NCBI GenBank assembly: GCA_910578275.1
Contig: CAJTPR010000002.1
Coordinates: 62,001 to 126,000 of the forward strand
Length of the DNA: 64,000 nt
Source: an uncultured Bacteroidales bacterium
GTDB lineage: Bacteria; Bacteroidota; Bacteroidia; Bacteroidales; P3
Direction: 5' to 3'
Made by a program: the position numbers and the translations under genes. The notes below the pieces were generated by a model. It did no database searches. It had not been told where the DNA came from and saw nothing but the letters and a program-made list of their open reading frames with translations. Below, in pieces: positions 23,152 to 33,300 of this stretch (the stretch's first letter is position 1; the number at the start of each line of letters is the position of its first letter).

Positions 23152-25332
23152 TTATTTTACCACGATTTTCCGAATGGCGTTGCCGTTACGGTTGCTTATC
23201 CGTATCAGGTAGGTGCCCGTCCCGGTCAAAGAGACTTCGATGCGGTTGCCGACATGCTTGTGACAATCCACTAATGTACCATCCAAAGAAAAGATTTCCA
23301 CAAGATTGTCTTCACCTTCCATATCTATGGAGAATTTGCCGGAAGTGGGATTGGGATATACGTTGACGGACAATGTCTGCTCAAAGACGCTGTTGGCGGA
23401 CGGCTTTCCCGAGAATATCGCGCGAAGCCGTACATCGGCTTTTCCTATCACGTAGTCCAAGACAGTGTCTCTTCCCAAGATCTCGCTTTCTTCCATCCAA
23501 CGTGAAAAAGTGCAGCCGTCGGTGGCTTTCACCTTAAGGCGGGCGGTATCTCCGGTGGCGAATATTCCTGTTCCCGTGACGGTTCCGCAGCCGGCAGGTT
23601 GCACGGTGGCCTCTATGTCGAACAATTCGGGAACGGCCAGGTCCACGCCTGCCCGCAAAGAAGTATCGTTGTCGTAGATGACACGTACGCCATAGTGGTA
23701 CAAGGCTTCGGATTTGCCTATTTCTTGCGTGTAGGAGAGCTCCTGGTTCGGAACTTCAGCCAAGAACACGTTGTTCGAGAATACTTGATAGGCTTTTACC
23801 GTTTTCTCGCTCTGGGGCTTTTCCCAACGGAGAATCACGTTCAAGTCCTGACGTTCGGCCGTCAAGTTCCTTACTCTCGGAACATTTACCTTGTCGAGCC
23901 GGATGGCCGCGCCGGCATCGATGATGCCTGAATTGGGGGCGAAGTTCTTGCCGGCCGTCGCCGTCAGGGGCTGGGCGGTGCTGACAAGGATCTCACGCAT
24001 CAGATAAGGGTCTATCGTGCTGTCTGCCGAAAGCAACAAGCCGCATAGGCCGCTGACGACGGGCGTGGCCATGGACGTTCCGAACATCCCGTCGTAGTTC
24101 TGCCCGTTGGCGAAACTATGGCCGCCGAGCCTGTAACGTTGGGACATACAGTATGTCGTACTGAATATGCAACCTTGCGTTTCTGTTCCGTTCTGGATGA
24201 TTTTCCCTCCCGGAGCGGCGATGCAAACCCAGTCGCCGTTGTTCGAAAAGGAGGAAATCTGCTTGTTGTTGTCGACGGAACCTACCGAGATCACTCCCGG
24301 CAAGTTGGCCGGATACATGGGTGCGTCCTTGTATCCGTTGTTTCCGGCGGCGGCCACGACGACGATGCCGTTGTCGATACAAGCCTGGATGATGGCCCTT
24401 TCGGTCTGGCTGATGGAGTAGTTGCCCCAGGAGAGACTGATGACCTTCGCCCCATGGGAAGCCGCCCAGGATACACCTTGGAAGGCGTTGCTTACCGCCA
24501 GGCCGGACGGATCGGTTCCAGGGCAGGATACGCCCATGAGCGTGACGCCCGAACCGATGGAGGCGATGCCTATGCCGTTGCCGCGGATCGCCCCTACCGC
24601 ACCCGCGCAATGGGTGCCGTGAGACCAGTTGTAAGGTGCGCAATTGTTGGCGTCGCTGCAGTTGGTGTTTTGCTGCACGTTGACCGGCGGGGCGGAGTTT
24701 CCTTCCTGTCCGGACCTTACGTTGTATTGGTTTTCAGGCTTGATCTGCAAGTCGGGATGTTCCCCCCAGACGGCGTTGTCCACTACGGCCACCTTGACGT
24801 TCGCGTTGCCTTGTTGCCTGCTCCACGCTTCTTCGGCATGGATCATGTTCAAATGCCAGCTGGAAGCGGAAGAAAGGCTCCCGCTTTCATAGTAGGGGTC
24901 TCCTTGGCCGGCGTCGTCTTTGGCCGGCAAGGCTTCGGATTGTCCGGCAGCGAAGTTTCCTTGCAGGTAATAGACAGGAACACGTTCCACCAATTCTATC
25001 TGGTCTTCTTGTTGCAATTCGGCCAACAGCCTTTCAATCTTGCCCGTACTGTCCAGACGTATCATGAAAGTACGTTCCAAGACCGGCTGTCCGAGTGTCC
25101 GCATGCAGGTCATTTCCTTGTGCAGGCCGTATGCCGATTGCATTTTTACGAGCGATTCCGTCTTCCCGACGGCTATTGTCCGCGTGTCGGCGGGCAATTT
25201 GGGCGCCGCCGTACGTTTGAAACGAACGTACAGCGCGTCGTCCTGGTATGTGTTTGTCTGCGCTTGTCCTGAAGTCACGGCCAAGGCCGCGCCCCCCAGC
25301 AACAAGCCCCAAAACAAGGTCGGTGTTTTCAT
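23152..25332 (-). CDS. Subtilisin-like (S8) serine protease with T9SS C-terminal sorting domain
   Basis: The 726-aa secreted enzyme has a signal peptide (residues 1-24), a ~130-residue propeptide-like region, and a peptidase S8 domain. Its catalytic residues are visible: Asp185 in 'VAVVDNAVWGEHPDL', His238 in 'NWSHGTHCAGAVGA', oxyanion Asn331 in 'AAAGNNG' and Ser420 in 'MFGTSMATPVVSG'. The Asp motif is DNAV in place of the usual DTGV. A fibronectin-III-like domain (~480-570) and a divergent InlB-type repeat ('GTGIFATGDTARLKVKATDG') follow. The last ~75 residues, starting 'SVNVYPNPTSGKFSI' and ending 'IRKIVVK', are a type-A T9SS sorting domain, so the enzyme should end up on the cell surface or outside. 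It starts 10 bp after the upstream cargo gene and is the last gene of that operon. Confidence 0.93.
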   Translation of the reverse strand: MKTPTLFWGLLLGGAALAVTSGQAQTNTYQDDALYVRFKRTAAPKLPADTRTIAVGKTESLVKMQSAYGLHKEMTCMRTLGQPVLERTFMIRLDSTGKIERLLAELQQEDQIELVERVPVYYLQGNFAAGQSEALPAKDDAGQGDPYYESGSLSSASSWHLNMIHAEEAWSRQQGNANVKVAVVDNAVWGEHPDLQIKPENQYNVRSGQEGNSAPPVNVQQNTNCSDANNCAPYNWSHGTHCAGAVGAIRGNGIGIASIGSGVTLMGVSCPGTDPSGLAVSNAFQGVSWAASHGAKVISLSWGNYSISQTERAIIQACIDNGIVVVAAAGNNGYKDAPMYPANLPGVISVGSVDNNKQISSFSNNGDWVCIAAPGGKIIQNGTETQGCIFSTTYCMSQRYRLGGHSFANGQNYDGMFGTSMATPVVSGLCGLLLSADSTIDPYLMREILVSTAQPLTATAGKNFAPNSGIIDAGAAIRLDKVNVPRVRNLTAERQDLNVILRWEKPQSEKTVKAYQVFSNNVFLAEVPNQELSYTQEIGKSEALYHYGVRVIYDNDTSLRAGVDLAVPELFDIEATVQPAGCGTVTGTGIFATGDTARLKVKATDGCTFSRWMEESEILGRDTVLDYVIGKADVRLRAIFSGKPSANSVFEQTLSVNVYPNPTSGKFSIDMEGEDNLVEIFSLDGTLVDCHKHVGNRIEVSLTGTGTYLIRISNRNGNAIRKIVVK

Positions 25333-25342
25333 GGAGATGTTT

Positions 25343-27292
25343 TTATCGTTTGACTAACTTGTGCACGAACACGCCTTGCGGGCTGACGATCCTTATGATA
25401 TAGAAGCCGTCGGCCAGTTTTTGCATGTCCAGTTCAATGTGGTTTTCGCCTTCTTCGAGCACGATGTCGCGGCTCGATACCGTTTTTCCTTGCATGTCGA
25501 TCATTTGCAGGCCGGCCTGGAATCGCGCCGGGGAAGTAAAGACGATCTGGCAGCGTTCGGAAGCCGGATTAGGATAGACGCGAAGTTGTCTTGTCCGGTC
25601 GGGGTTCATGTTGCCGACGGTATCTCCGGAACCCGTGCCCAGGAAACTGGAATCTCCGACCGCGATGCTCGAATCCTTGGTTCCTTGCGCCAAGTAACGC
25701 GCTTGGATTACTTCCTTGCTCTTGTTGTTTTGCAGGAAGACCACCGCGCCCATGTTTTCCACGCTCGAGAAGATCTTGGGGTCTTGCAGGTCGAACGTGT
25801 ATTCGAAATCCTTTTTTATGACTTCACCCACAGATTCGGGCGCGACCGTGATACCGGTCACGGAAGGAAGCATCTGGCGAACCACATGGTAGAAGACGGT
25901 TTCCCCGTTTGGCATGCTTCTGGTGTGCCGGATGCTGTCTTCGATCAAACATACGACCAGGTCGTAATCGTCGGGGTCGGGCAAGTATCCGGTAACTTCG
26001 GCATGAACCTTGAACGTGTTGTTTTCCCTTTCCACATAAGCCGTCAGGCCGTTGGAAACGGTGGTCTTGTGAAAACTCCTGGCCGCATCGCGGAAACCCT
26101 GCATTACGGTTCCGGTGTCGGAGAGCTCGGATTTTTTTCCGTTCACGTAGAACGTGGGAGCGGCACCCACGCCATAGAAGTTTTTCCTGGCAAGGGTCTG
26201 ACTGGTCACGCAAGGGTCACCGGGAGAAGGTATGTCGACTTGGTATTTCACTACGCAGAAATTACCGCCATTGTCGGCCGTATTCACTCGTTCGGCCACG
26301 AAAAACGGATGCAGCGCGGCGTTCCACGGTCCGCAACTGGAACACGTGCCGCTTGAGAACATTTCCAGCAGCAAGTTCTTTTTGGGCGTTTTCCGGGTGT
26401 CTGCCGAAAGGATACGGGTTTCGGTTTCAGGAGAGGATACATCCTGTCCGTTGATGTTTTCGACCCATGCGGAAAGCGTATGGAATCCGGTTTCGTCTAG
26501 TTCGAAGGCCAGTTCGAGCGGAAGTTTATCTCCTGCGGGAATATTCTTGTTTGTAACTTCTTCTTTTTCAATGTTTCCATTGTCGATTCGCTTGCAAAGC
26601 CTGTAAGAGGTGATGGCGGCGGAACCGGCATTGAAAAGTTCGGCCTTGGCGATGGCCGTGGTCCGGTCTCCGTCGGAAAGGATCGTGTAGGGGATGGAGA
26701 AATTTTCCAGGAAGGCGCAAACCTCCGACTTGTCGTGCACGACCACGTCATCGATACCTATCATGTATTGATTTTGTGAATTCTGAACGAAAGCCAGATG
26801 AATCGTTTTGCCTTTGTAGTCCGAGAGGTCCAGTTCGTAGCGGATCCAATTGCGGCCGCTGGAAACGCTTTTCAACGTCTTGAACTGTTCTTTTGCGATT
26901 CCTTCCGTCGAAATCTTCACTTCGAAACCGTCACGATGATCGAGGTCGAGCGCTCCGGCGCGGAAACTCAGGACGGGATTCCGGGCTTCACCCATGTCGA
27001 TGGCCGGAGTGATCATCCAGCGGTCGGCCTTTCCGTTGACACGGAAGAACGAAGGGGAGGCGGCGAACATGTCTCCGGTTTCGTATCGGATTACTTTCCA
27101 GGCGGAATCGATGTAGGATAATTCCGTATTCGGTTCATTCTTATCATTATACAGCGTCCATCCTTTGCCGAGGTCTCCCGCCAGGAAGCGGTTGAGTCCG
27201 GCAGATTGGAAATCATCGTGGAACAATACTTGTCCGGACACCGGAGCAAGCATCAGCGGCAAGAGGGCCGCCAGACAAGCGAGCCTTTTCAT
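25343..27292 (-). CDS. Cleaved-adhesin / Omp28-like secreted protein with T9SS sorting domain
   Basis: This 649-aa exported protein has a signal peptide (1-20, ending 'PVSGQ'). A choice-of-anchor J/cleaved-adhesin domain covers ~22-190 ('FHDDFQSAGLNRFLAGDLG', 'DRWMITPAIDM', 'MIGIDDVVVHD'), followed by a beta-sandwich linker. From ~305 there is an Omp28-like thioredoxin-fold region with a CxxC pair (Cys317-Ser-Ser-Cys320 in 'EMFSSGTCSSCGPWN'). The C-terminus has the T9SS type-A pattern 'LRVYPNPASERCQIVF' ... 'GVFVHKLVKR'. Related proteins in Porphyromonas-type bacteria are surface-exposed. Whether the CxxC is redox-active outside the cell is unknown. It is the first gene of a two-gene operon with the S8 protease. 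Confidence 0.88.
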   Translation of the reverse strand: MKRLACLAALLPLMLAPVSGQVLFHDDFQSAGLNRFLAGDLGKGWTLYNDKNEPNTELSYIDSAWKVIRYETGDMFAASPSFFRVNGKADRWMITPAIDMGEARNPVLSFRAGALDLDHRDGFEVKISTEGIAKEQFKTLKSVSSGRNWIRYELDLSDYKGKTIHLAFVQNSQNQYMIGIDDVVVHDKSEVCAFLENFSIPYTILSDGDRTTAIAKAELFNAGSAAITSYRLCKRIDNGNIEKEEVTNKNIPAGDKLPLELAFELDETGFHTLSAWVENINGQDVSSPETETRILSADTRKTPKKNLLLEMFSSGTCSSCGPWNAALHPFFVAERVNTADNGGNFCVVKYQVDIPSPGDPCVTSQTLARKNFYGVGAAPTFYVNGKKSELSDTGTVMQGFRDAARSFHKTTVSNGLTAYVERENNTFKVHAEVTGYLPDPDDYDLVVCLIEDSIRHTRSMPNGETVFYHVVRQMLPSVTGITVAPESVGEVIKKDFEYTFDLQDPKIFSSVENMGAVVFLQNNKSKEVIQARYLAQGTKDSSIAVGDSSFLGTGSGDTVGNMNPDRTRQLRVYPNPASERCQIVFTSPARFQAGLQMIDMQGKTVSSRDIVLEEGENHIELDMQKLADGFYIIRIVSPQGVFVHKLVKR

Positions 27293-27652
27293 AAATTTTT
27301 GTTTTTATGCGTTTTATAAAATATTCAAAATGTCCATGAATGAATGGACGTAAACCTAAACAAAGTTAAACCGCCAGGCAGAACCTTGCAAGCCGTCGCA
27401 TCATTTTGTCCGTGTTTTCACGATGTAAGGTTTGGTTGTTGCAATATTTTGATTGTGTTTTTTTTATAATGTATTGTAATGAAATGTTATCATCGACATA
27501 ATCAAATGTTTTTGTGTCTTGTTTTGGTCTTTTGCGGGGGACTGTATAAAATTGTGGCTGGTGCGGAAAGCGAGGGGTCGGCGACTGCCGGTCACGATCG
27601 ACGCACCTAAATTATGACATTGTTTGGAAAAAACCAACGAGGAGACAAAGTG
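27293..27652. other. A/T-rich divergent intergenic region between T9SS cargo genes
   Basis: This 360-bp spacer separates the minus-strand cleaved-adhesin operon from the plus-strand fibronectin-III genes. It contains the minus-strand promoter at 27361-27391 and A/T-rich sequence at about 27440-27550. On the plus side only a weak candidate, TAAAATTG near 27547, resembles a -7 box. I see no ORF with protein-like composition in it. Confidence 0.6.
27361..27391 (-). promoter_or_regulatory. Promoter of the cleaved-adhesin / S8 protease operon
   Basis: On the minus strand TTGC (27391-27388), a 19-bp spacer and TAACTTTG (27368-27361) fit the Bacteroidota promoter form, the -7 box perfectly. It lies about 70 nt upstream of the ATG at 27292. 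Confidence 0.7.
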
Positions 27653-30340
27653 ATGAAAAAGTTATCTGTTGTTTTGGCCGGCATCTGGCTTATGGCCGGG
27701 ATGCTGGTTCCGACTCGGGCGCAAGTTCCTTCCGTGATCGATTTCGACCAAGCCGAACTTGACCCGACCGTCCAGCCGGCCGGCTGGGAAATAACCAAAG
27801 GAAACGACTGGTGGAACCCTGATAATTACGACTTCCAGGTGGCGACCTACGGCAGGGGCGAGGGAGCCGGCAAGACGGTTTCCGGCGTGGCCAAGGCACC
27901 CGGGTTGAAGTCGAAAATCCTTGTCAGCGGCGTGTCGTATGTTTCTCGCGAAGATGAAACGGATCCTCCTGCCACCAAGGCCTTGAAAGTCCATGCCATC
28001 ACTCCGGTATTGGACAAGGGGGACGTGACCAAGGTGGAAGCGACGTTCAATATCGGCTTTTATACCTATTCGTCTTCCCAGGCCAACCTTCCGAGCGCCA
28101 TAAGGCCCGGCGACGGCGATTCCGTCGTCTTCTATTGGACCGACGGGGAAACGGATGGGAATTGGAAACGCCTGGCCAAGGTGGACAAGTCGACGGCTTG
28201 GGGCAATGACGGTTTCGCTTCCGTCACGGTGCCTGCCGTCACGCCTGCGGCCAAGTTCCGCTATAAGATAGAATACCATCATCTTGCGGAAGACGGATCC
28301 CAGAGAGCCGTCTTCTTTGCCGTCCAGAACATCGAACTGGAAGAGAGTCTGCCTTGCAAGTATCCGTACGACATCGCCGTGGCCGGAGACAAATTGGACG
28401 AAAATTCCGCTCTTCTGACATGGGAAGACGGCAATACGAACGTCGGTGCTTTCGCCCAATCGTTCATCGTGACATACCAGCCCCAGAATGCCGGTGCATG
28501 GGATACGGTGAAACCTGATCCTGTGGACACCGAATTCCTTTTTGAAGACTTGACGCCCGCCACCACGTACAACGTGCGGATCCAGGCGGTATGTGCCGGT
28601 GAAAACGGCCTTTCCTTGGTTCGTCCGGCAAGTTTCACCACCTTGGATACCATTCCGTACACGCTCGACTTTACCCGAATGTCGGCCATTCCTGAGGGAG
28701 TAAGGAATTGTCGGGCTTCCTTGGATGCCGAACCGGTTCCCATTTCCCCTGAAGCGGGAACAGCCGGTTGGGTCGTGGGAACCACTCCGTCCGGCGAAGG
28801 GAACATCCGCCTTCCGTTGGCCACCGATGCCAACACTTGGTTGGTTTTTCCCGTCTTGTCGGCCCGGCAGGACGCCACGGTCGATATTGATCTGGAACTG
28901 TTCAACTATGGCTTAGGAGAAGGAAACGTATGGAGCCGTCCGGAACCCAAGCAACCGGATACGCTTTGGGTTTTCGTCTCCACCGACGGCAGTTTCGGCA
29001 GGAATTCCCGCCAGGTGGCCGGGTTCGTGGCCTTGGACGGCCTCTTGTTCGATACCGTGTCGGAAAACGGTGTGACGAAGGCCGAATACGACAAGAGGAC
29101 GTTGGGCTTCGATGTGGAAAACGGCAAGAAGTACACGTTCGCGATTTATGTTCCCGGTCGGGGTGCCGATCCGAATGCCCTTTTGCCTTCCTCGAACATG
29201 CTGGGAATCAGAACGCTGGGCATGAAATACGGTAAGATTATCTATCCTGCCGTCACCAACTTGCATACCTTGAATCTGGCCAAGACGAGCGTTTCCATCC
29301 AATGGAAAAGCAATGCGGATTCCTGCGTGCTGGTTTACAAGCCGCGTTCCGCCCAGGATTACGATACGGTCGTGACCAAGACGAATCGTGTCGACTTGAC
29401 GGGCCTGGCTCCCGGCGTCCAGTATGAATACAGGGTGTACGGACTTTATGGAGGGTTTCCGGGACGTGTATCCGATGTGCGTTATTTCACCACGATCGCG
29501 GAATGCGCCGTGCCGACAAACTTCGATATCGTCGAAACTTTCTGGGATGGAGCGAGGATAACGGGACATAGTGCCAATCCGCGTCTTATCCATATCAAGT
29601 CGGATGGTCCGAACACCGAATATTATGTAAATACGGTCATGGCCTGGTCGGGAACGCGCGATACCCTTCGCCTCCGTGGATTGTATGTAAGCGGAGTGGG
29701 TTATCCCTATGCGGTCCGGCTCCGTTCCGTCTGCAACCCCGGCGACAGCAGCGTCTGGACGGAAACCAAGACTTTCCTTACCGCCGATTATCCCGAGATA
29801 GGCATGCCTACCAATCTCACTTCTTCGTTCAATGCTTCCGACCGTACGGCCCGCTTGAGCTGGACCCCCGGAAAGAACAATGATTTTACCGACATATACT
29901 ACAAGAAAGCCGGTACGCGCAAGTACGATACCGTCTTCATGCTGAACGATCCGGCCATGACCACGGCCACTTACGTATTGAGGAACCTTGAAAGGGACGT
30001 GGTTTACAAATGGCGTCTGTGTGCCGGTTACGACAGTTATCTGATGGGAAAGGTCACGCCGGAGCAGGACTTGAACACGGCGGTTGCCAACGAGGATGCG
30101 GAATATGCCAAGTCGTTGCGGATCAAGATGGAAAACCGTCAGATCGTGATCGAGAATCCGGACAACCGTTATATCAAGGTCATCAATGTCTATGACGTTT
30201 CCGGACGCTTGGTCAAGGCTTATCCGGTGAACGACAGGGGCAACGTGTTCGTGAATGCCGATTTGAAGCAAGGCATGGTGCTTGTCGAGGTGGTCGGTTC
30301 GACCGGCGAAAGGGCCATATTGAAGACGATCGTCATGTAA
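27653..30340 (+). CDS. Secreted multi-domain fibronectin type III protein, likely T9SS cargo
   Basis: The 895-aa protein starts at ATG 27653 with a signal peptide (MKKLSVVLAGIWLMAGM, cleavage near 'TRAQ'). The longer frame from 27614 adds no plausible sequence. A beta-sandwich carbohydrate-binding or cleaved-adhesin-like domain covers roughly 25-235. At least four fibronectin-III modules follow, recognisable by repeated 'LTPATTYNVRIQAVCAG', 'LAPGVQYEYRVYGLYGG' and 'LERDVVYKWRLCAGYDS' edge strands. A second jelly-roll-like domain sits near 340-540. The last ~75 residues ('VINVYDVSGRLVKAYPV' to 'ILKTIVM') resemble a T9SS sorting domain but lack the usual YPNP entry motif. An AGGAG sequence about 10 nt before the start is one of the few Shine-Dalgarno-like sites in the window. 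Probably an adhesin or matrix protein; the ligand is unknown. Confidence 0.8.
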   Translation: MKKLSVVLAGIWLMAGMLVPTRAQVPSVIDFDQAELDPTVQPAGWEITKGNDWWNPDNYDFQVATYGRGEGAGKTVSGVAKAPGLKSKILVSGVSYVSREDETDPPATKALKVHAITPVLDKGDVTKVEATFNIGFYTYSSSQANLPSAIRPGDGDSVVFYWTDGETDGNWKRLAKVDKSTAWGNDGFASVTVPAVTPAAKFRYKIEYHHLAEDGSQRAVFFAVQNIELEESLPCKYPYDIAVAGDKLDENSALLTWEDGNTNVGAFAQSFIVTYQPQNAGAWDTVKPDPVDTEFLFEDLTPATTYNVRIQAVCAGENGLSLVRPASFTTLDTIPYTLDFTRMSAIPEGVRNCRASLDAEPVPISPEAGTAGWVVGTTPSGEGNIRLPLATDANTWLVFPVLSARQDATVDIDLELFNYGLGEGNVWSRPEPKQPDTLWVFVSTDGSFGRNSRQVAGFVALDGLLFDTVSENGVTKAEYDKRTLGFDVENGKKYTFAIYVPGRGADPNALLPSSNMLGIRTLGMKYGKIIYPAVTNLHTLNLAKTSVSIQWKSNADSCVLVYKPRSAQDYDTVVTKTNRVDLTGLAPGVQYEYRVYGLYGGFPGRVSDVRYFTTIAECAVPTNFDIVETFWDGARITGHSANPRLIHIKSDGPNTEYYVNTVMAWSGTRDTLRLRGLYVSGVGYPYAVRLRSVCNPGDSSVWTETKTFLTADYPEIGMPTNLTSSFNASDRTARLSWTPGKNNDFTDIYYKKAGTRKYDTVFMLNDPAMTTATYVLRNLERDVVYKWRLCAGYDSYLMGKVTPEQDLNTAVANEDAEYAKSLRIKMENRQIVIENPDNRYIKVINVYDVSGRLVKAYPVNDRGNVFVNADLKQGMVLVEVVGSTGERAILKTIVM

Positions 30341-30376
30341 TCAACAGGAATTTTGAACTTACTAAAACATAAAAAG

Positions 30377-33300
30377 ATGAGTTTTTTGAAAAAATTGGCA
30401 ATTGCAGGAGCGGCCTTGATGATGGTCATGCCTGCAGTGAAGGCACAGAGCGGCGGGACTTTCGGTGAAATCCACTCGACGGTGGTCGATTCCGTTGTCG
30501 GCAAGGCCGGAAAGGTAATCCTGCTCAAGGAATATATGAATTTCGACTATGCGAGATTGTCCCGTAACGGCAGGTTCGTGTTCGGTGCCACCGGAGATGA
30601 AGCTTCGGCTTCGAGCTATATTTATGAAATAGCCACCAAGAAGAGCATGGCATTGGAAAATTGCGTGGTTTCGGAAGTCGTGGACTTTGAAAACTACGTG
30701 ACCACGACTTCGATCGTGATCGACGGAAAGACGATAACGTACGACAAGCAGGGCTTGGATTGCGGTACGCCTACTTACGCTTCGGCCGACTTGGACGTGA
30801 TAGCCATGGGTACGTATATCGACGGATTGTACGTGACGGTGATTTTCAACAAGGAAGGCAAGATCATCGATACCATGCGCCACTTTGAGACCGGGATGAC
30901 GGCGGGCTACGGTTCTTTCCTGTGGGATCTTTCGGCCGATGGTATGATCGGTACCGGAAAAAGTTCCGTTCGTGGCGCGTTTTCCAATAACAGCCCCGCG
31001 TTTTGGGACAGGAGTATCGACAAGACGTTTTCCTTGGCCGACTTGATCGCCGGCAAGGATATGGGCGAAATGAACAGCATAAGCCAGGATGGCCGCCTGA
31101 TGGCCGGTTCTCTGAACAGTGCCACCATCTGGCTTGAATACGACAGGGACGCCCATACGTACGAATTGCATGAAATCCAGCCCGAACCGGGTTACGGCAT
31201 GAGTGTCGGCTCCGTGATAAACGACAATTACCGTGTCATCGGTTTCGACCAGATATCGAGCGTGGACGTGTACAGCCGCAAGCCTTGGATTTATTTTATC
31301 AACCAGCAAGACAAGAGTACCGGCCGTAAGATTTTCCTCGACGAGTATACGCTCAACCTCTATGGTTTGAGCATGCCGGAAGAACAACCCTTTTTCTCGA
31401 TCATGAGCTTGCATACGAGCGATACCTTGTTGACCGGTACAACCTACGAAGGTGGAGCATGGTTGCCCTATGTCATTATCTTGAACAAGGAGCAAATCCA
31501 TCCCATGGCTCGTTCGGTGAGTGTCCGTCAGCTCCGCAACACGCAAAACGTGGAAATCAAATGGCGTGCCGCCATGGAAGGCGACTATACGGTCGCCAAA
31601 TACAATATTTATTGTGACAGTGTTTTGGTAACCACTGTCGAAGCTTCCGCCGTCGTAGGACAAAACTTCGAGTATGTCCATGTAGGTGCAACTCCGGGTG
31701 TGCGTTACTACCAGATACAAACCGAATATACCGACGGCCAGGTTTCCGATTTCACCGAAAAGATGAGCATTCTCGTTATCGGTGCCGGAGAATGCCTGCC
31801 GGTTCGTGACATCCAGGCCACTCCTGTCTACAATCGTACGGTCAACCTTCTCTGGGGTCTTCCTACTTCCGACATGAGCAAGGGTGCGGCACCCTCCAAG
31901 ATCAAACGTGGAGAAAACAGCATCATGAAGATGGCCGCTTCCAATATCCAGGCGACGCCCAAATACAAACTGGAAGACGGGTTGGACAGGATTTCCCTTT
32001 TCAACACGAACATTGAAAGCGCTTCGGCCGCCGCCCGTGTGGGCAATTACCTGTATGTGTCCGATTATCGTAACAACGCATTCCACATTTTCAACACGTT
32101 GAGCGGTGAAAAAGAAGCCACGGTAAACATCCAAGGCTTGAGTTTCGTTTACGACATCGAATATCACGACAATGTTTTCTATTGCGTGTGTGACAACAAT
32201 GTCGTTTATGAAATCCGTCTGGATGAAAACGACCCGCTTTCCCTTTCATACTCGAACAGTTTCCTGGTTCCCGACGGAGTAGATATGAATCATATCGCGT
32301 ATGTCGAAGGTGAAAACTCCGGAAACGACATGTTGATGGTGGGTGGTTACAACAGCATCTATTTCTACAATCTGAATCCTTCCGGCCCTGAAGATACCGT
32401 CAGCGGTTTTGCCGGACGTTTCGACATGGGTTCCATGGTAGTGAGCGGTAGCGCCTATCATGACGGACGTGTTTACTTTGCCAGCCAGACCGGGGGCGGA
32501 AACGATCCCATAGTGGAAGTTTTCGACTTTAAGACGGGTAAGCGCCTTTTCGCGAGCAATCTGGCCGATATATATCCCGACCTGGTAAGCGTTTCCTCCT
32601 ATCCTTCCTATCCTATCACGATGGCAGGCCTTACCGTGGGTTCGCTTGAAGACGGCACGGTCGTGCTGGAATGTATGACCCAGCCTCTGGTAACCTTTAA
32701 TTACGTGGCTACCGTCGAAATCGAAAGTTCCCCCGAAATCGCGGGCTACAATGTGGTTCGTGACGGAAAGATAATAAACGAGACATTGTTGAAATCCCGT
32801 CATTTTTCCGAAGATCTTCTGGAACCCGGCAAGTATCTTTACGCCATCGAATATGTCGCCACGAACGGCTGCCGCAAGTTGTCGGACACGATAACGCCGA
32901 GCCAAAGGGTAGAAGTGGAAATTTATCCGATAGGTTCTTGCGACGCTCCCAGGAACATAAGGGCGTTCGAATCCAACAAGATGACCACGCTTTCATGGGA
33001 GATGCCTGAAAAGGCGGATGCCTTGATCGGCTTCAATGTGTATCGTGACGGTCAGAAACTTCTGGACAAATCGGTCGAATTCAAGTTTATCGACGAGGAA
33101 CCCGGAAAAGGCAAACACGTATATCGTGTGGAAGGGTTCTATGACAATTCCTGCGTGGCTTCCGATTCCATTGAAATCGACATTACCTTTGAAGGCAAGC
33201 CCATGCCCCCTGCTGCCGTACAAGTAAACTATGAAAAGGAATCCGGAGAAGGCGAAAATGCCAAGTTCACGCATACCACTTCGTGGGAACTTCCTTTCTT

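Noticed and set aside
28913..30271. 452-aa minus-strand open frame under the first FnIII protein
   Set aside because: It is the shadow of the plus-strand coding sequence, without a start context or motifs.
30362..32167. 601-aa minus-strand open frame under the giant surface protein
   Set aside because: The plus-strand protein has a signal peptide, domain repeats and a T9SS tail; the minus frame has none of these and looks like a shadow.
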